Source: Podospora pseudocomata
Lineage: Eukaryota > Ascomycota > Sordariomycetes > Sordariales > Podosporaceae
Reading direction: 5' to 3'
Length of the DNA: 64,000 nt
Assembly: GCF_035222375.1 (NCBI RefSeq)
Contig: NW_026946366.1
Coordinates: 1-64,000, forward strand
The position numbers and the translations under genes are program-made. Positions within the stretch are counted from its first letter, which is position 1, and the number at the start of each line of letters is the position of its first letter. The notes beneath the pieces are model-generated. The model saw only the letters and a program-made list of their open reading frames with translations. It was not told where the DNA came from and made no database searches. Positions 11,275 to 23,258 of the stretch are shown here, piece by piece.

Positions 11275-12390
11275 ATGTCGTCCTTCGAGTCTGTGGTATG
11301 TGTTGCCTCTCCTCTCCATCGGCAGTTTGAATGCAATGCAATCGGAAGTCGAGCACGCACGAGGAAACCGTCAATCTCAGCCACCGCCCAGCACACTGCG
11401 ACGCACAATCTCGAAACCCCAACGCGAGCGAAATCAGCACCAGGACGAAGCAATTGCGAGGAGGTACAACCGAGAGAGGAGCGATGGTGGCTAATTCTGG
11501 TTTCAACAGGTCGTGATCGATGGCAAGGGCCATCTGCTTGGTCGTCTTGCCAGCATCGTCGCCAAGCAGCTCCTCAACGGCCAGCAGATCGTTGTTGTCC
11601 GCTGCGAGGCTCTCAACATCTCTGGCGAGTTCTTCCGCGCCAAGCGTACGTCACACCCTTCTTCTTCATCGATATGGCACGGGAATTCGCGACGGGCGAG
11701 CAGTTGGATGATTGGAATTGCGCGTTGGAGGAGGGGCGCCGGTGGGGAGAACTGCTGCCGGACCGAAGGATGGAGGACAACATCAAGACGAACCAGTTGA
11801 CTGACATTTGGAAACAGTCAAGTACCATGCCTACCTTCGCAAGATGACCCGGTACAACCCTACCCGCGGTGGTGAGTTGAACTCCTCCCGAACGATCGAT
11901 GTCCGACCTAGTCTGACAATGTCTAGGCCCTTCCACTTCCGCGCTCCTCCCGCATCTTCTACAAGGCCGTCCGTGGCATGATTCCCCACAAGACCGCCCG
12001 CGGTGCCGCTGCCCTTGAGCGCCTCAAGGTCTTCGAGGGTGTTCCCCCTTCCTATGACAAGAAGAAGAAGATGGTCGTTCCCCAGGCCCTCCGTGTCCTC
12101 AGACTCCAGCCCGGCCGCAAGTACTGCACCGTTGGCCGTCTCAGCCACGAGGTCGGCTGGAAGTACCAGGACGTTGTTGCCAGGTGGGTGAAATTCCGGC
12201 GAATAGCCAGAAGTGACCGAGGATCGCAAAGACTGACTTTACTTTCCCCAGACTCGAGGAGAGACGCAAGGCGAAGGGCGCTGCCTACTACGAGCGCAAG
12301 AAGCTCGCCGCCAGACAGCTTTCCGAGGCGAAGAAGACCGCCAAGGTCGACTCCAAGACGACGGAGGCCCTTGCTGCCTTCGGTTACTAG
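11275..12390 (+). CDS. rpl16: 60S ribosomal protein uL13 (L13a/L16), five exons
   Basis: Cytosolic large-subunit protein. Exons read as 11275..11295, 11510..11645, 11818..11871, 11927..12183, 12252..12390; about 202 aa. Exon 1 codes only MSSFESV; exon 2 begins [15 protein letters not shown]; the stop is TAG after AALAAFGY-like ending LAAFGY. All donors and acceptors are canonical (GTATGT/ACAG, GTACGT/ACAG, GTGAGT/CTAG, GTGGGT/CCAG). A many-intron 5' structure is common for fungal ribosomal protein genes. Exon 4 should read [21 protein letters not shown], but two C-runs are each one base short (near 11930 and 11948), shifting the frame twice. As this is a conserved essential gene, these are best read as sequence errors. 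The later part ([55 protein letters not shown]) is clean. Confidence 0.95.
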
Positions 12391-14182
12391 AGATAGTGAC
12401 CAAAATGCATACCTTTGTCCTTTATGCGATTTCATCTTAGATTGGCGCGGTGGTTCGGGGCATCATCGACTTCATATGCGTGGCTGGGTGGATAGGCAAT
12501 GGGCTATCTAACAACACTATGCGTCCCCAGGCTTGGGAGCTCATAAAATAACTGAGATCAACCAATGGACAATGCGGTTGCATGGATGAAAAAGAAAGCA
12601 CAAAAATACCCGGCTTTGGCAGTCTAGGCTTCGTCAGTGGTGCTATAGGGTGTGTGCCAACGTGCCACGCCTCATCGTTTTGACGGCCGAATCGCCAAGG
12701 CCATCCCTTCCATTTTACGCTGAATGAAACGACAATAATCTGCACCGGTGCTGGCTCTTTCTTTGGAATTGTGACATATGGGACACTGGTCAGCTGGTTG
12801 TCTCAAGTGAGCTGGTCGAAAGGGCTATCTGGGGTGGGATCAAGGGCAAGCGGATGGGAGAAGGGAAATCGTCTCGAGGACGCGGTGGTGTACAGAGCTG
12901 GTCCTTGATGGACTCGTAGGCTCTGAGGCCTCGTGTGACAGGGATGAGTCCTGTTTCTATCAACTTGCCATCAATCTATCACACGTGCGCCTATCTTTTG
13001 CTGTCTTGTCTGTGCCGAATCTGTGCTTTGTCGTATCTCCAGTGCCAGTCAGTCCTCCATATTGCCCAGACTTCCGTTCTTATCTTGTGGGGCATGACGT
13101 AGTTGGTGGTGATATGCCACATGTTCACTCGTTGAGGCTTCCTTCCTGACTGGTATGCTTGGTGACCAATGATGAGAGGGTCTATGTCTTGATATTTATT
13201 GCTTAGGCCTGACGTCTTTCTATGAACGCTATGAGTCAAAATATAAGCTCTTGTTATCATGCTTCTTGGACGGGGATATGTCGACACATTATGTTTCAAT
13301 TCGTCTTACTTTGCCGCCAGAAGAATCTTTCATGCTGTTTAAACATGACAAGTAGAAAAGTTATCTCCAACGTAGAGGATTCGAAGGAAAAAAGTTGGTA
13401 GATGTTGGGACATTGATTCTGTTGTTGTGGTTCGCGAGGTGAATAGTATATGGGTTGTAAGAAGTTATTTACGATTTGGGATATGGGTAAGCTTGGTAGC
13501 TGGTGGGAAGACACTACATTGACCGTCGCTCATGTTTACGTGATACATCATCATATCTACCTACAAAGATAGGTTAAGGTACTTTTTGACAAAGTATGTG
13601 TAATGTGCGTAGAAGGGTGTTGGATTCTGTGATGTGGTTTGAGGTTTGTATTATTGTATATGTTAATTTTTATAAATGTTCTGAAATCTTTGAAATACAT
13701 GGTAAGTTTGAACTGTTATCATGTTTTTTCCATTCTTTAAGCAAATCCATGCTATTTCACGGTTGTAATGCCATCTGGGACTTTGTCATTAGGCCTGTTC
13801 TAGGTACTAAAATACCAAGGTGCCAAGGTGAAACATCCATGCTGGCTCATGGTTCGAAGTGGTCGGGTAGGTGGTTATGAATTATTTTAATAGGTTGAAA
13901 ATTATAATTATTTTGTCTATGCGAAATACGTAGGTATGTATTATATTTTCTCTCCAGAGGGTTTGTTGATGTGTCTTTAGTACCTTATGTATGATGGTAA
14001 TATACATTTCACAACAAATCTCAGGTGCAGGTAAATCAAGATGTTAGAATCGCATGACAACTTGACAAGTATCCCGCTAAACACAAAGTGGAATCTTGTA
14101 ACCACCAGGTAGTTTTCAAATTTGCCTTTCTCCTTTTTCTCAGATACCTTTACACTCTTTGCCGCTGATAATATTCAGTGAT
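12391..14182. other. gene-poor AT-rich intergenic stretch
   Basis: About 1.8 kb without a supportable gene. From about 13200 to 14150 the base composition drops to clearly AT-rich, with runs such as TATGTTAATTTTTATAAATG and AATTATAATTATTTTG, unlike the flanking genes. No LTR, open transposase or RT frame was recognised. It could be an old mutated repeat or simply unselected spacer. Confidence 0.5.
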
Positions 14183-15651
14183 TCACAGCTTGCCAGCCCC
14201 CGTACTCCCACTCCTCACACTCCCCTTCTCATCCGCCATCACCACCACACTCCCGCCCGATCTCCGTCTCCTCACAAACAAAAACGCCACCAACCCCACA
14301 ATTCCCAACACCACAAGCGTAACCGCCGCGCCAACAACCCCAGCAATAGCATTCGGCATGCCCCCTCTGGTGAACATCTCAGCAGCAACACCAGTATACG
14401 TCGCGCAAAACCCATCGCTGCTCCCACAAGCAGAGCACCACTCCTCCGCACTCCCAATAGCCCTCCCCTTCATCTCCCTAGTAAACTCCCCCCAAGAGAG
14501 ACTCTCCCTCCCGGTCCCAAACAGCGGCCAAGAATCCAACCCCCCAGCAGTCCCATTCTTAAACAAAAACCTCACCCAAAGATCCTTCTCCTCCGGGAAA
14601 GAAGTCCTCGTCTCAGGGGAATAGAGCTCAAAAGCCATCGTAGACGCATAATCAGGCAAACCATAAAAACTCTCACTTACCTCCGTCAGCCCGGCAAGTC
14701 CAAAAAACGCAAGAAACGCATCGTAGCTCCCCGCCAACAGAGAAAACTTGAGCGCGCCCTCCAAGGCAACAGTTTTGTTCAGCTGCGTCAGGATGGCAGA
14801 CGATAAGGTCCGGGCATGGATCGACCGCTCAGGCTGCGAGGCATTGAAATTGTATGCAAACTCTGCGCTGTCGGCCAGGGTGCGGAGTTGGAAGAGTTGG
14901 GAGGGGGAGATGGAAAAGGAGGAGTTGTGCAGCCGGGCGACGTTGATGAGGTCGTAGATGTCGTAGGCGGAGGCGTAGCTTAGATCTTCTGGGGAGGTGA
15001 TATCATATACCGATTTTAAGACAGGAAAGAGGCTTTGGTAGAATTCCCGGGTGGAGGTGAGTTTGGTGGTGAATTCGGGGCTGGATTCGAAGGATTGGCT
15101 GGCTTGGGTGACGGCTGGGCAGTTGTCGTCGCCTTTGATCCAGATTGCGTCGGGGGAGTTGGGGGGGATGCCTTGGAGGGTGATGTATTGGTAGCCGTTT
15201 AGGGGGGAGGTGGATTCGCTTCCGTTGTTGAGGGTTTGGGTTGCGATTGAGGGGTTGAGGTCGGCGAGGGGTGGGTAGAGGCCCTGGAGGAAGGCGGTGG
15301 CGGTGTTGAGGAGGATGCCTTGATTTGGAGCGGAGGCGTAGATTTGGGAGGGGACGTAGTTGAATTCGGAGATGTTGAGGATTTGGTGAGGGGAGCTGGA
15401 TTCGATGTAGCGGGCGCGGTAGTCGCCGCCGATTTGAAAGTTTTGGGTGGTGCCGAGGTTGGTGAGGGTTTGGGCGCCGTAGTGTTTGGTTGTTCCTGGG
15501 GAGTGTTAGTTGACTGATGAATGATATTCATGTCAGAGAGGTGGTACTTACTATCTCCGTGACGGGTGAAGACAACAACTCCATGGACCGTCTCCGCCAT
15601 GGCTCTTCCCGCCAACAGGCTCAGCACAGTACCAGCTGCAGCAGTGAACAT
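14183..15651 (-). CDS. membrane-anchored histidine acid phosphatase family protein
   Basis: CDS is complement(14183..15495, 15552..15651), 470 aa. Signal peptide at residues 1-19 (MFTAAAGTVLSLLAGRAMA). The catalytic motif RHGDRT (residues 30-35) is assembled across the intron: exon 1 ends in GGAGATA before donor GTAAGT, and exon 2 begins GAACAACC after acceptor CCCCAG. The central region is Asn-rich and likely N-glycosylated (LNNGSEST, LHNSSFS, NFNASQ). Near the C terminus are DYASTMAFELY and VRFLFKNGT, typical of fungal branch-2 histidine phosphatases, then a membrane span (about 416-441) and a short Arg-rich cytosolic tail. I did not find the canonical His-Asp proton-donor motif near the C terminus, so activity on phosphoesters is not assured. 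The frame was followed codon by codon and is intact. Confidence 0.9.
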
Positions 15652-16296
15652 CTTGACTGCGGACTAACTTTCCGGATGATAAAAGCTTAGTTGCAAAGAC
15701 CAGTATTCAGAGCTACCGCATCGATATAAAACGTCAGGGCCGGTTGTAACGACGACGGGAAGTGGGGGAAGTTCCGGAGATGCGATAGGAGATCCATCTT
15801 CCCCAATCCACTTGCATTAGATCCCGGCCTATCTACCATTCGAACCTATCAGCGCCATAATGGCCCGTCAAACCTTGGAGTTGGACCATGAAAATTAGTC
15901 ACTCTCGAGTCATGGAGTCGCTACGACCTGCCCGTTTGGTTCCAATCTGGCGATCCTTCCACAAACTTGGCGGAGTTCGGCGGTTGTCGATGAAAGCTTG
16001 TATGCACTTCATTTGATGAAGAGAGACATGTTGTTCAAGTTGCAGATACAGAGTGGGCGCAGTGTTGACTTTGTGTACCTGCTTGGTATTTCTGACAGAT
16101 CATGGCAAGTCAGATATTTCTGCTGCGACCTTAACAATTTGTCTTGATCGTTTTCTGAACTAACATAAAAGTGTATTGTAACATCGACAAAACAGATGAC
16201 AACATCAATGGCAACTCTTTAAGACTTGCAATTGTTCTCGGCCAAAGCCGCAGACTTAACCCCTCTTCCTGAAAGTATCTTTCATCGAATCAAACA
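15652..16296. other. intergenic
   Basis: Promoter side of the phosphatase gene (minus) and 5' flank of the tRNA-Met gene. On the minus strand a TATA-like word (TTTTATATCG, about 15725) lies about 75 bp before the phosphatase ATG. No gene seen. Confidence 0.4.
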
Positions 16297-16405
16297 GGGA
16301 GCTTGGCTCAGTTGGAAGAGCGCAGGTCTCATACTTGGCAGTATGATCTGAATGTTTAACATCGGAGTTATCCTGAGGTCGTGAGTTCGAGCCTCACAGT
16401 TCCCA
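16297..16405 (+). tRNA. tRNA-Met (CAT anticodon) with 36-nt intron
   Basis: Acceptor stem GGGAGCT pairs with AGTTCCC (one G-T wobble); discriminator base A at 16405. D-arm TTGGCTCAGTTGGAAGAGC, T-arm GTGAGTTCGAGCCTCAC. The anticodon loop reads CTCATA, then an intron at 16334-16369 placed after position 37, then ATCCTG, giving anticodon CAT. The mature length is 73 nt. The intron carries GTATGA, which can pair with TCATAC spanning the anticodon and the intron start, the usual pre-tRNA helix recognised by the splicing endonuclease. The T-loop TTCGAGC and the intron suggest the elongator form, similar to eukaryotic elongator tRNA-Met. Confidence 0.93.
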
Positions 16406-16931
16406 CTATCTTTTGCCTAGAGTCTCAAACACACCCCGTACAATTTTGCGGAGCTTTGTTTCTTGGTAAGATTGTGTCTTTTTGGTGTCGTCGGGGTTAG
16501 AATTATTCCCTAGAGCTATGGGGGAGAACCGATGGTTCTGTATCAGAGCTTGGGCGAGGAGCATGACATCAACGCGCTCCACTTGACAGCTAAGCGATAA
16601 CTCCGAGAATGAGGCTCTTATCGTGATCCTTATTTTGAGCAGTGGTTCTGATATTGTGTTCAAGGAAAACAAGTACCTTTTTTGGTAATACCCTCCCTCT
16701 CTTCTTTTGTCAAGAGACCCAACTGCTTGGAACCATAGCTTGCAAAAGATCCCTGTCCTGTTAGCAAACACTCACATCAGAGACAAGTTCACCATAGTTA
16801 GCTAGGGCTATCACTTCTGCAGAGTGCACGCTGTTTAATGACATCGCAACTAGCAAGTTATCTATGTCTCATCTTCGTTGCGCTTTAAGCCTCCCCAACC
16901 ATAATTACGTCTCATCATACAAATGCGTCAA
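16406..16931. other. tRNA 3' flank and 3' UTR of rpt2
   Basis: No gene. A pyrimidine stretch directly after the tRNA (CTATCTTTTGCC) could act as a weak pol III terminator (TTTT at 16409-16412). The rest is probably the 3' UTR of the minus-strand rpt2 gene. Confidence 0.45.
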
Positions 16932-18486
16932 CTACAAGTACAACCCCTCGGGCTCACCCTCCTGCTTCGTCCGCAACACTCTCTCGCGAGCGGCGCGGAA
17001 GTCGGCCATCTGTACCCGCATTCTGCGCTCCCGAAGAGCCATCAGACCAGCCTCTGAGCAAATAGCCTTGATGTCGGCACCTGACAGATCATCCTTCTGC
17101 GCGATAAACTCCTCAAGATCGACGTCCTCATTAAGTGACATCTTGCTAGTGTGGAGTGTAAAGATCTTGCGCTTGGTGTTCTGGTCGGGATTCTCAAAGA
17201 GGATCTTTCGGTCGATACGTCCGGGTCGGATCAGAGCGGGATCAAGAGACTCGATCTTGTTGGTGGCCATGATCACCTTGACGTCACCGCGGTCATCGAA
17301 ACCATCAAGCTGGTTGAGAAGCTCCAGCATAGTTCTTTGGACTTCACGCTCACCACCTGATGTCGAATCGTAACGCTTGGTACCGATAGCATCGATTTCA
17401 TCGATGAAGACGATTGACGGGGCATTCTCGGCAGCAACCTTTTGACATGTTAGCAAGGAACCCCCAATCTTGGGCAGACGAATGCTTACCTGGAACAGTT
17501 GGCGAACCAACCGGGGGCCGTCACCGAGATACTTCTGAATCAACTCGCTACCAACAATACGCAGGAAAGTGGCCGAAGTCTGGTTTGCAACCGCCTTCGC
17601 CAGTAACGTCTTTCCGGTACCGGGGGCACCGTAGAGAATGACACCCTTGGGAGGCTTGATACCCATCTCCTCGTACAGCTCCGGATGGAGCAGTGGCAAC
17701 TCTACAGATTCCCGCACCTCCTGGATTTGCTGCTCCAAACCACCGATATCCGCGTACGACTCCGTAGGCGCCTTGTCGAGCTTCATGACGCTGACTATGG
17801 GATCCGCGTCATCTGTGAGAACACCAACGATGCTCACAGTCTTATGGTGAAGCAAGACACTGGCGCCGGGTTCCAATAGATCCTTGTCAACAAAACTCAT
17901 GATGCTTACATAATACTCTGGTCCAGTCGTGCTGCTGACAATGGCGTGGTCGTCGTCAATCATCTCTTCAAGGGTTCCGACTCCCATTGGGCTACCACGC
18001 ATGTCGTCAACACGGCCACGTTCATCGGCATTGCGATCCGCAGCCTCGGCTTCCGAGGCAGCTGGAACGGCATTGTCCTTGGCGGCTTTCGCCTTGCGCA
18101 AGCGCTCTTGGTTCTCGACATATTCCTCCTCGAGTAACAGATGGTCGTGAACACGCTGCATGCGCAACAACCTGAGCTTGCATCGACTGGTCGGGTAGAC
18201 GGGCGGTAACTTGGCGGCGGCACTGGCACCGCCGGCTCTCTTCTTCTTGCGACCGATGCGGGTGGTAGGTCTCGGGGGAGGCTCGTGCTTGTGCTTCTCC
18301 TTCTGTTACGATAGCATCGTCAGCAACGTCGGAGTCGATGACGACGGATGATTGTCAGTAGCAAACCTTCTTGTCCTTGTCATCCTTGCCATCGTGGCCA
18401 CCTCCCATACCCGACTGGTTTTGACCCTACGGAAAGTTAGCAAAAAGTCGAGCGACTCGAGCTTTGGTAATCGATAAACCGACCAT
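16932..18486 (-). CDS. rpt2: 26S proteasome regulatory ATPase Rpt2
   Basis: One of six AAA+ ATPases in the base of the 19S regulatory particle; unfolds ubiquitinated substrates and opens the 20S gate. CDS is complement(16932..17438, 17490..18302, 18367..18426, 18484..18486), 460 aa. The first coding exon is only the ATG: exon 2 continues GGTCAAAACCAG, giving MGQNQSG, the conserved N-myristoylation start of Rpt2. Walker A GAPGTGKT at about 246-253, Walker B IVFIDEID at about 301-308, the second region of homology around [11 protein letters not shown], and the C-terminal HbYX-type tail LYL that docks into the 20S alpha ring. The first intron uses an unusual donor, GTCGGT; the acceptor is CCGTAG. 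Other introns: GTTTGC/AACAG and GTAAGC/AAAAG. Frame intact. Confidence 0.96.
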
Positions 18487-19560
18487 TGTGACGGTGGGAC
18501 CTCAGGCCGCCGGAGCTGTGAATGTGAAGTGGTTGAAGTGTGTCTAGGGTGGCCAGCTGTTAACTGGTATCGACGGTTTCGAAGTCTGCGAAGATGACAG
18601 TGAAAATGTGCCGGGCTGCGAGTGGTGTCGCTGATTCCCGTTGCTGCTTGCTTTGTGATGCTGGAGTTGAAGCTGGAAGCTGGCAGCTGTGTTGGGAATC
18701 GCCTTGCAGGCCAGGCCACCAGGCGGCAGAGCGACGCGACATCTGGGTCCCGCCCTCCGCACGAGCCAACTACGCAGCCTGCAATTTTGACCAATGGCAG
18801 GCAGCCCTGAGACCTGAGTGCACAGACCCCAGTTATGAGCCAACATGCAGGAGGGGGCATGCATTGATGATGGCAAACAACGGAGCCCCGGAAACACTGG
18901 CATTCCATTCTCATTGAACACCAAGAGTACGGCGCCAACCAGAAGCTTCTGTGTAGCATACGGACAACCTGGAAAGGTTCCAGCCTTTGACAGAGAGGTG
19001 GCTCAAAGGCCTTCCATAAATCCATAACCGTCTCCTGTGTTTCCCAAGAAAGCCCACGTCTCTGCCGCCCGACTTGTTTACGTAGTGTGCTGCATGCAAT
19101 ATATGCAGGCCGGTGTATCACTCCTGCCTCCCCATCCGCCTCGTCTCGAACATCAGCGCTGTTCACCTTTTTGCGAAGTCCGGTCTCCTGTCTCCGCTTC
19201 CGCCATACCTGCTCTCAGATAGACCAAACGTTGGGTGATCCACGATCAGAGCCACGAAGCCGGAGGTCACTACCACCTCCTTAGTTTCCAGGGTCCTTGC
19301 GCTTGTTGCTACTGTTACCCCTCCAAAGTTGGGTTTCTGACTTCGTTGGCCCCTCCCAACCTTTTTGCTCCCAGACGACAACACATGCCAACTCTTCCGA
19401 GAGTCTCCGCCAAAACCTTCGACCCGCTGTGAAAACTGAAAGTTCTTAGTCACCTCTACCAACTTGCACTTTTAAACAACACCCTCGTCCGTCTCCTCAT
19501 CGCACACGAACACCCCTTGCTAGAAACAACCCGGCTTCTACCCACTTCACACAACGACCC
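18487..19560. other. divergent promoter region of rpt2 and ubc1
   Basis: About 1.1 kb between two divergent ubiquitin-proteasome genes. A 286-codon minus-strand open frame (18306-19166) overlaps rpt2 exon 2 and its introns and has no protein character, so it is not called. Pyrimidine-rich leader just before ubc1 (19480-19560). A shared bidirectional promoter is possible but no proteasome control element was identified. Confidence 0.4.
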
Positions 19561-20507
19561 ATGGCCTCAACACGAGAGCGCCGAATCTCCAAGGAGCTCA
19601 GCGACCTCCAAAATGACCCCAACTCCGGCGTCAGCGCCCACCCGGTCGACAACAGCCTCCTTCACCTCAAGGGCATCTTCCCTGGACCCCCCGACACCCC
19701 CTACGCCGGCGGCACCTTTCAGGTCGACATCTTGATACCCGAAAACTACCCCTTCAAATCCCCAGTCATGAAGTTTGACACCAAAATCTGGCACCCAAAC
19801 GTCAGCAGTGTGACGGTACGCCAGACCAAACCTGACCAAAATAGTGGCGGCGGTGGTGGTGGTGGTGTAAGATATCGGCAAAATGGAACAATACCCCCCG
19901 AAACAGCACCACCACCACCACCACCACCAAATAACCACCCCTCAGGAGAGAAAGAAAACTGTTTGCTAACCAAACCTCCAAACAGGGTGCCATCTGCCTC
20001 GACACCCTCGGCACAGGCTGGTCCCCAGTCGGCACCATCAAAATGGCCCTCATCTCCCTCCGCATGCTCCTCGAATCCCCCAACCCAAAGGACCCGCAAG
20101 ATGCCGAGGTGGCCAAGATGATGCTCGAGCAACCCGAGGCGTTTGCCCAAAAGGCGCACGAGTGGGCAGTCAAGTACGCCGGCGCGCCGAGGAGGGACAC
20201 ACCTGTGCACAACTACCAAAAGGTTGCTCCGCCCCCGCCGAGGGCGGACGATCCGGCGAGGTATGGCCCTTTCTATCCGCAAATACCAGTCAAAAAAGTT
20301 TAGGCTGACATGATTTTGTCTTGGTGGAACAGGTACCAAGGCTACAACAAAGACCTCATCGACCGCTTCGTCCACATGGGCTTTGACCTTGACGCCGTGG
20401 TCGAGGCGTTCAACTATGTTGGTATTGATCGCAACGGGGGCGAGGACTACGTGTTGGAGGAGGCTTACATGGGGGATATCACTGCGCGGTTACTCGGTGA
20501 GCAGTGA
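19561..20507 (+). CDS. ubc1: ubiquitin-conjugating enzyme E2 Ubc1 (E2-25K type) with UBA domain
   Basis: Transfers ubiquitin to substrates and extends K48 chains. CDS join(19561..19815, 19986..20260, 20333..20507), 234 aa. UBC fold at residues about 1-150: FPGPPDTPYAGGTF, the HPN motif (IWHPNV), and the catalytic Cys89 in GAICLDTL, which is the first stretch of exon 2. A C-terminal UBA domain (about 190-232: LIDRFVHMGFDLDAVVEAF) identifies Ubc1/E2-25K over other E2s. Splice sites: GTACGC/AACAG, GTATGG/AACAG. Intron 1 (170 nt) holds matching GGT and CCA repeats. Reading through intron 1 or 2 gives truncated proteins, so splicing is required. The start ATG has a good context (cgacccATGG). Confidence 0.96.
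19853..19928 (+). repeat. complementary (GGT)n and (CCA)n tracts in ubc1 intron 1
   Basis: A GGCGGTGGTGGTGGTGGTG tract near the 5' side of the intron and a CACCACCACCACCACC tract near 19905-19928 are reverse complements and could fold into a G-C-rich hairpin in the pre-mRNA, shortening the effective distance between the splice sites. Confidence 0.75.
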
Positions 20508-21263
20508 CGGGTCATCGTGGTGGTTTCAACCAACCTGGGCGGGGCAACGACAGCAAGTGTAATCAGGAGGGAGGGGATGTCTGTGGTAGTCCTCTACGTT
20601 TGCATTGGGGAACGGAGTTTTATGGCTATGGGCAGACTTAATTGGGGGTGGTGTTTATGACTTCGATGTCTTTACAGGGAGTACTGGCTTTCTTTTCTTT
20701 CCTTGACAATTAGAGCCCGGCTCTGGATCGGGGCTTTGGTGCTGTATTTATGGTCCTGTTTTCACAAGTGGAGAGTATAACTAATATCTCTGCGTTTTCA
20801 TCATTGTGAGCGTTGGTTTTCTATATACATGTCTTACGCATTCTTCTGTTTCAACAGGTTGTTGTGTTTAGGCACATATAGTCAGGTCTTTCATGATTCG
20901 GTCACAACATATGACCTAAATTATTTTTAAGCAGCTTTATAAAAACAGGAAACCTTGCCATGCACACATACACGACAGATTAGGTATGACCCCCAAGCCC
21001 GCCGTTAACCCCCCCGCCGCCGCCAGTCTATAAAGATTCAAGGATATGATAAAATGCATCAAGGGGCAAAAGTGGCTGTATCACACACGCAGTATCTCTT
21101 CGTCCGAAGTGTCCCGGCGCCCAAAAGTTAATCCTCTCTAGTAAACCCCCCGCCCTGATGTACTGAACCGCATCCGCTTGCTGTTAAACAAAAGTAGAAA
21201 AAACATGTACAGTGAGTGGCTAGCAAGAAACTAGCATGACATTTCACCTATGACTTCGTTCTT
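20508..21263. other. convergent 3' flanks of ubc1 and lsc1
   Basis: Two genes end toward each other here. Sequence is AT-rich from about 20700 to 20960 and carries likely polyadenylation-type AATAA-like words but no open frame of note. No gene seen. Confidence 0.5.
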
Positions 21264-22684
<1,421 letters not shown>

Positions 22685-23258
22685 TTTGTTTGATGTGTGT
22701 GTGTGCTGCAGACAGGAATATAGAGGAGGAAAGTCGCAGTAATAGCGGCGGGAAGGGGGAGACGGGGAAGGTCAATGGGAAATATCAACGGTAAATGTCG
22801 TCGGTATCTTTCAGTTCACGAGGTCGAATGCACCGTCATTTCTCCAACAGCCTACCATGTCCAAAAATGTCTCCCGCTCTTGGCAGCTTCAGGGAACCAA
22901 CCGCATCCCCATCTTTGACAGCATGGATCCACACCGCCCCCATTGGCCGGCAATCTAGGTCCCTGCTGCGACGGTGGTAGTGTTTTTCCGATGTCCGGGT
23001 ACACCTTGCGGCACGCTCGCCCTACACATTGGGCCGATTCAAAGCGGCTGAGATTAGGTTCACACCCATCGGCTAGGGGAGGGGTGCAATCAAGCAAATC
23101 CTTATCGCTTTCAATTTGCCCCGCCAACGAATATTGAAGCTCTGACAGACCAACCACGAAATCGAAGAGGAGGCCGAGAGGCGATTTATTGCGCCGACGA
23201 CTATCACGAACAGACAACTAGCCCCTGAGACCAGATTGGAAGGGAAAAAGTATCTAAA
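22685..23258. other. divergent promoter of lsc1 and elp3
   Basis: 574 bp between two divergent housekeeping starts, moderately GC-rich. Possible shared promoter; no convincing TATA box, which is common for constitutive fungal genes. No gene seen. Confidence 0.5.

Noticed and set aside
14159-14806. 215-codon plus-strand frame opposite the phosphatase
   Set aside because: His/Pro/Arg-rich shadow of the coding strand.
18306-19166. 286-codon minus-strand frame upstream of rpt2
   Set aside because: It overlaps rpt2 exons and introns, has shuffled composition and no domain.
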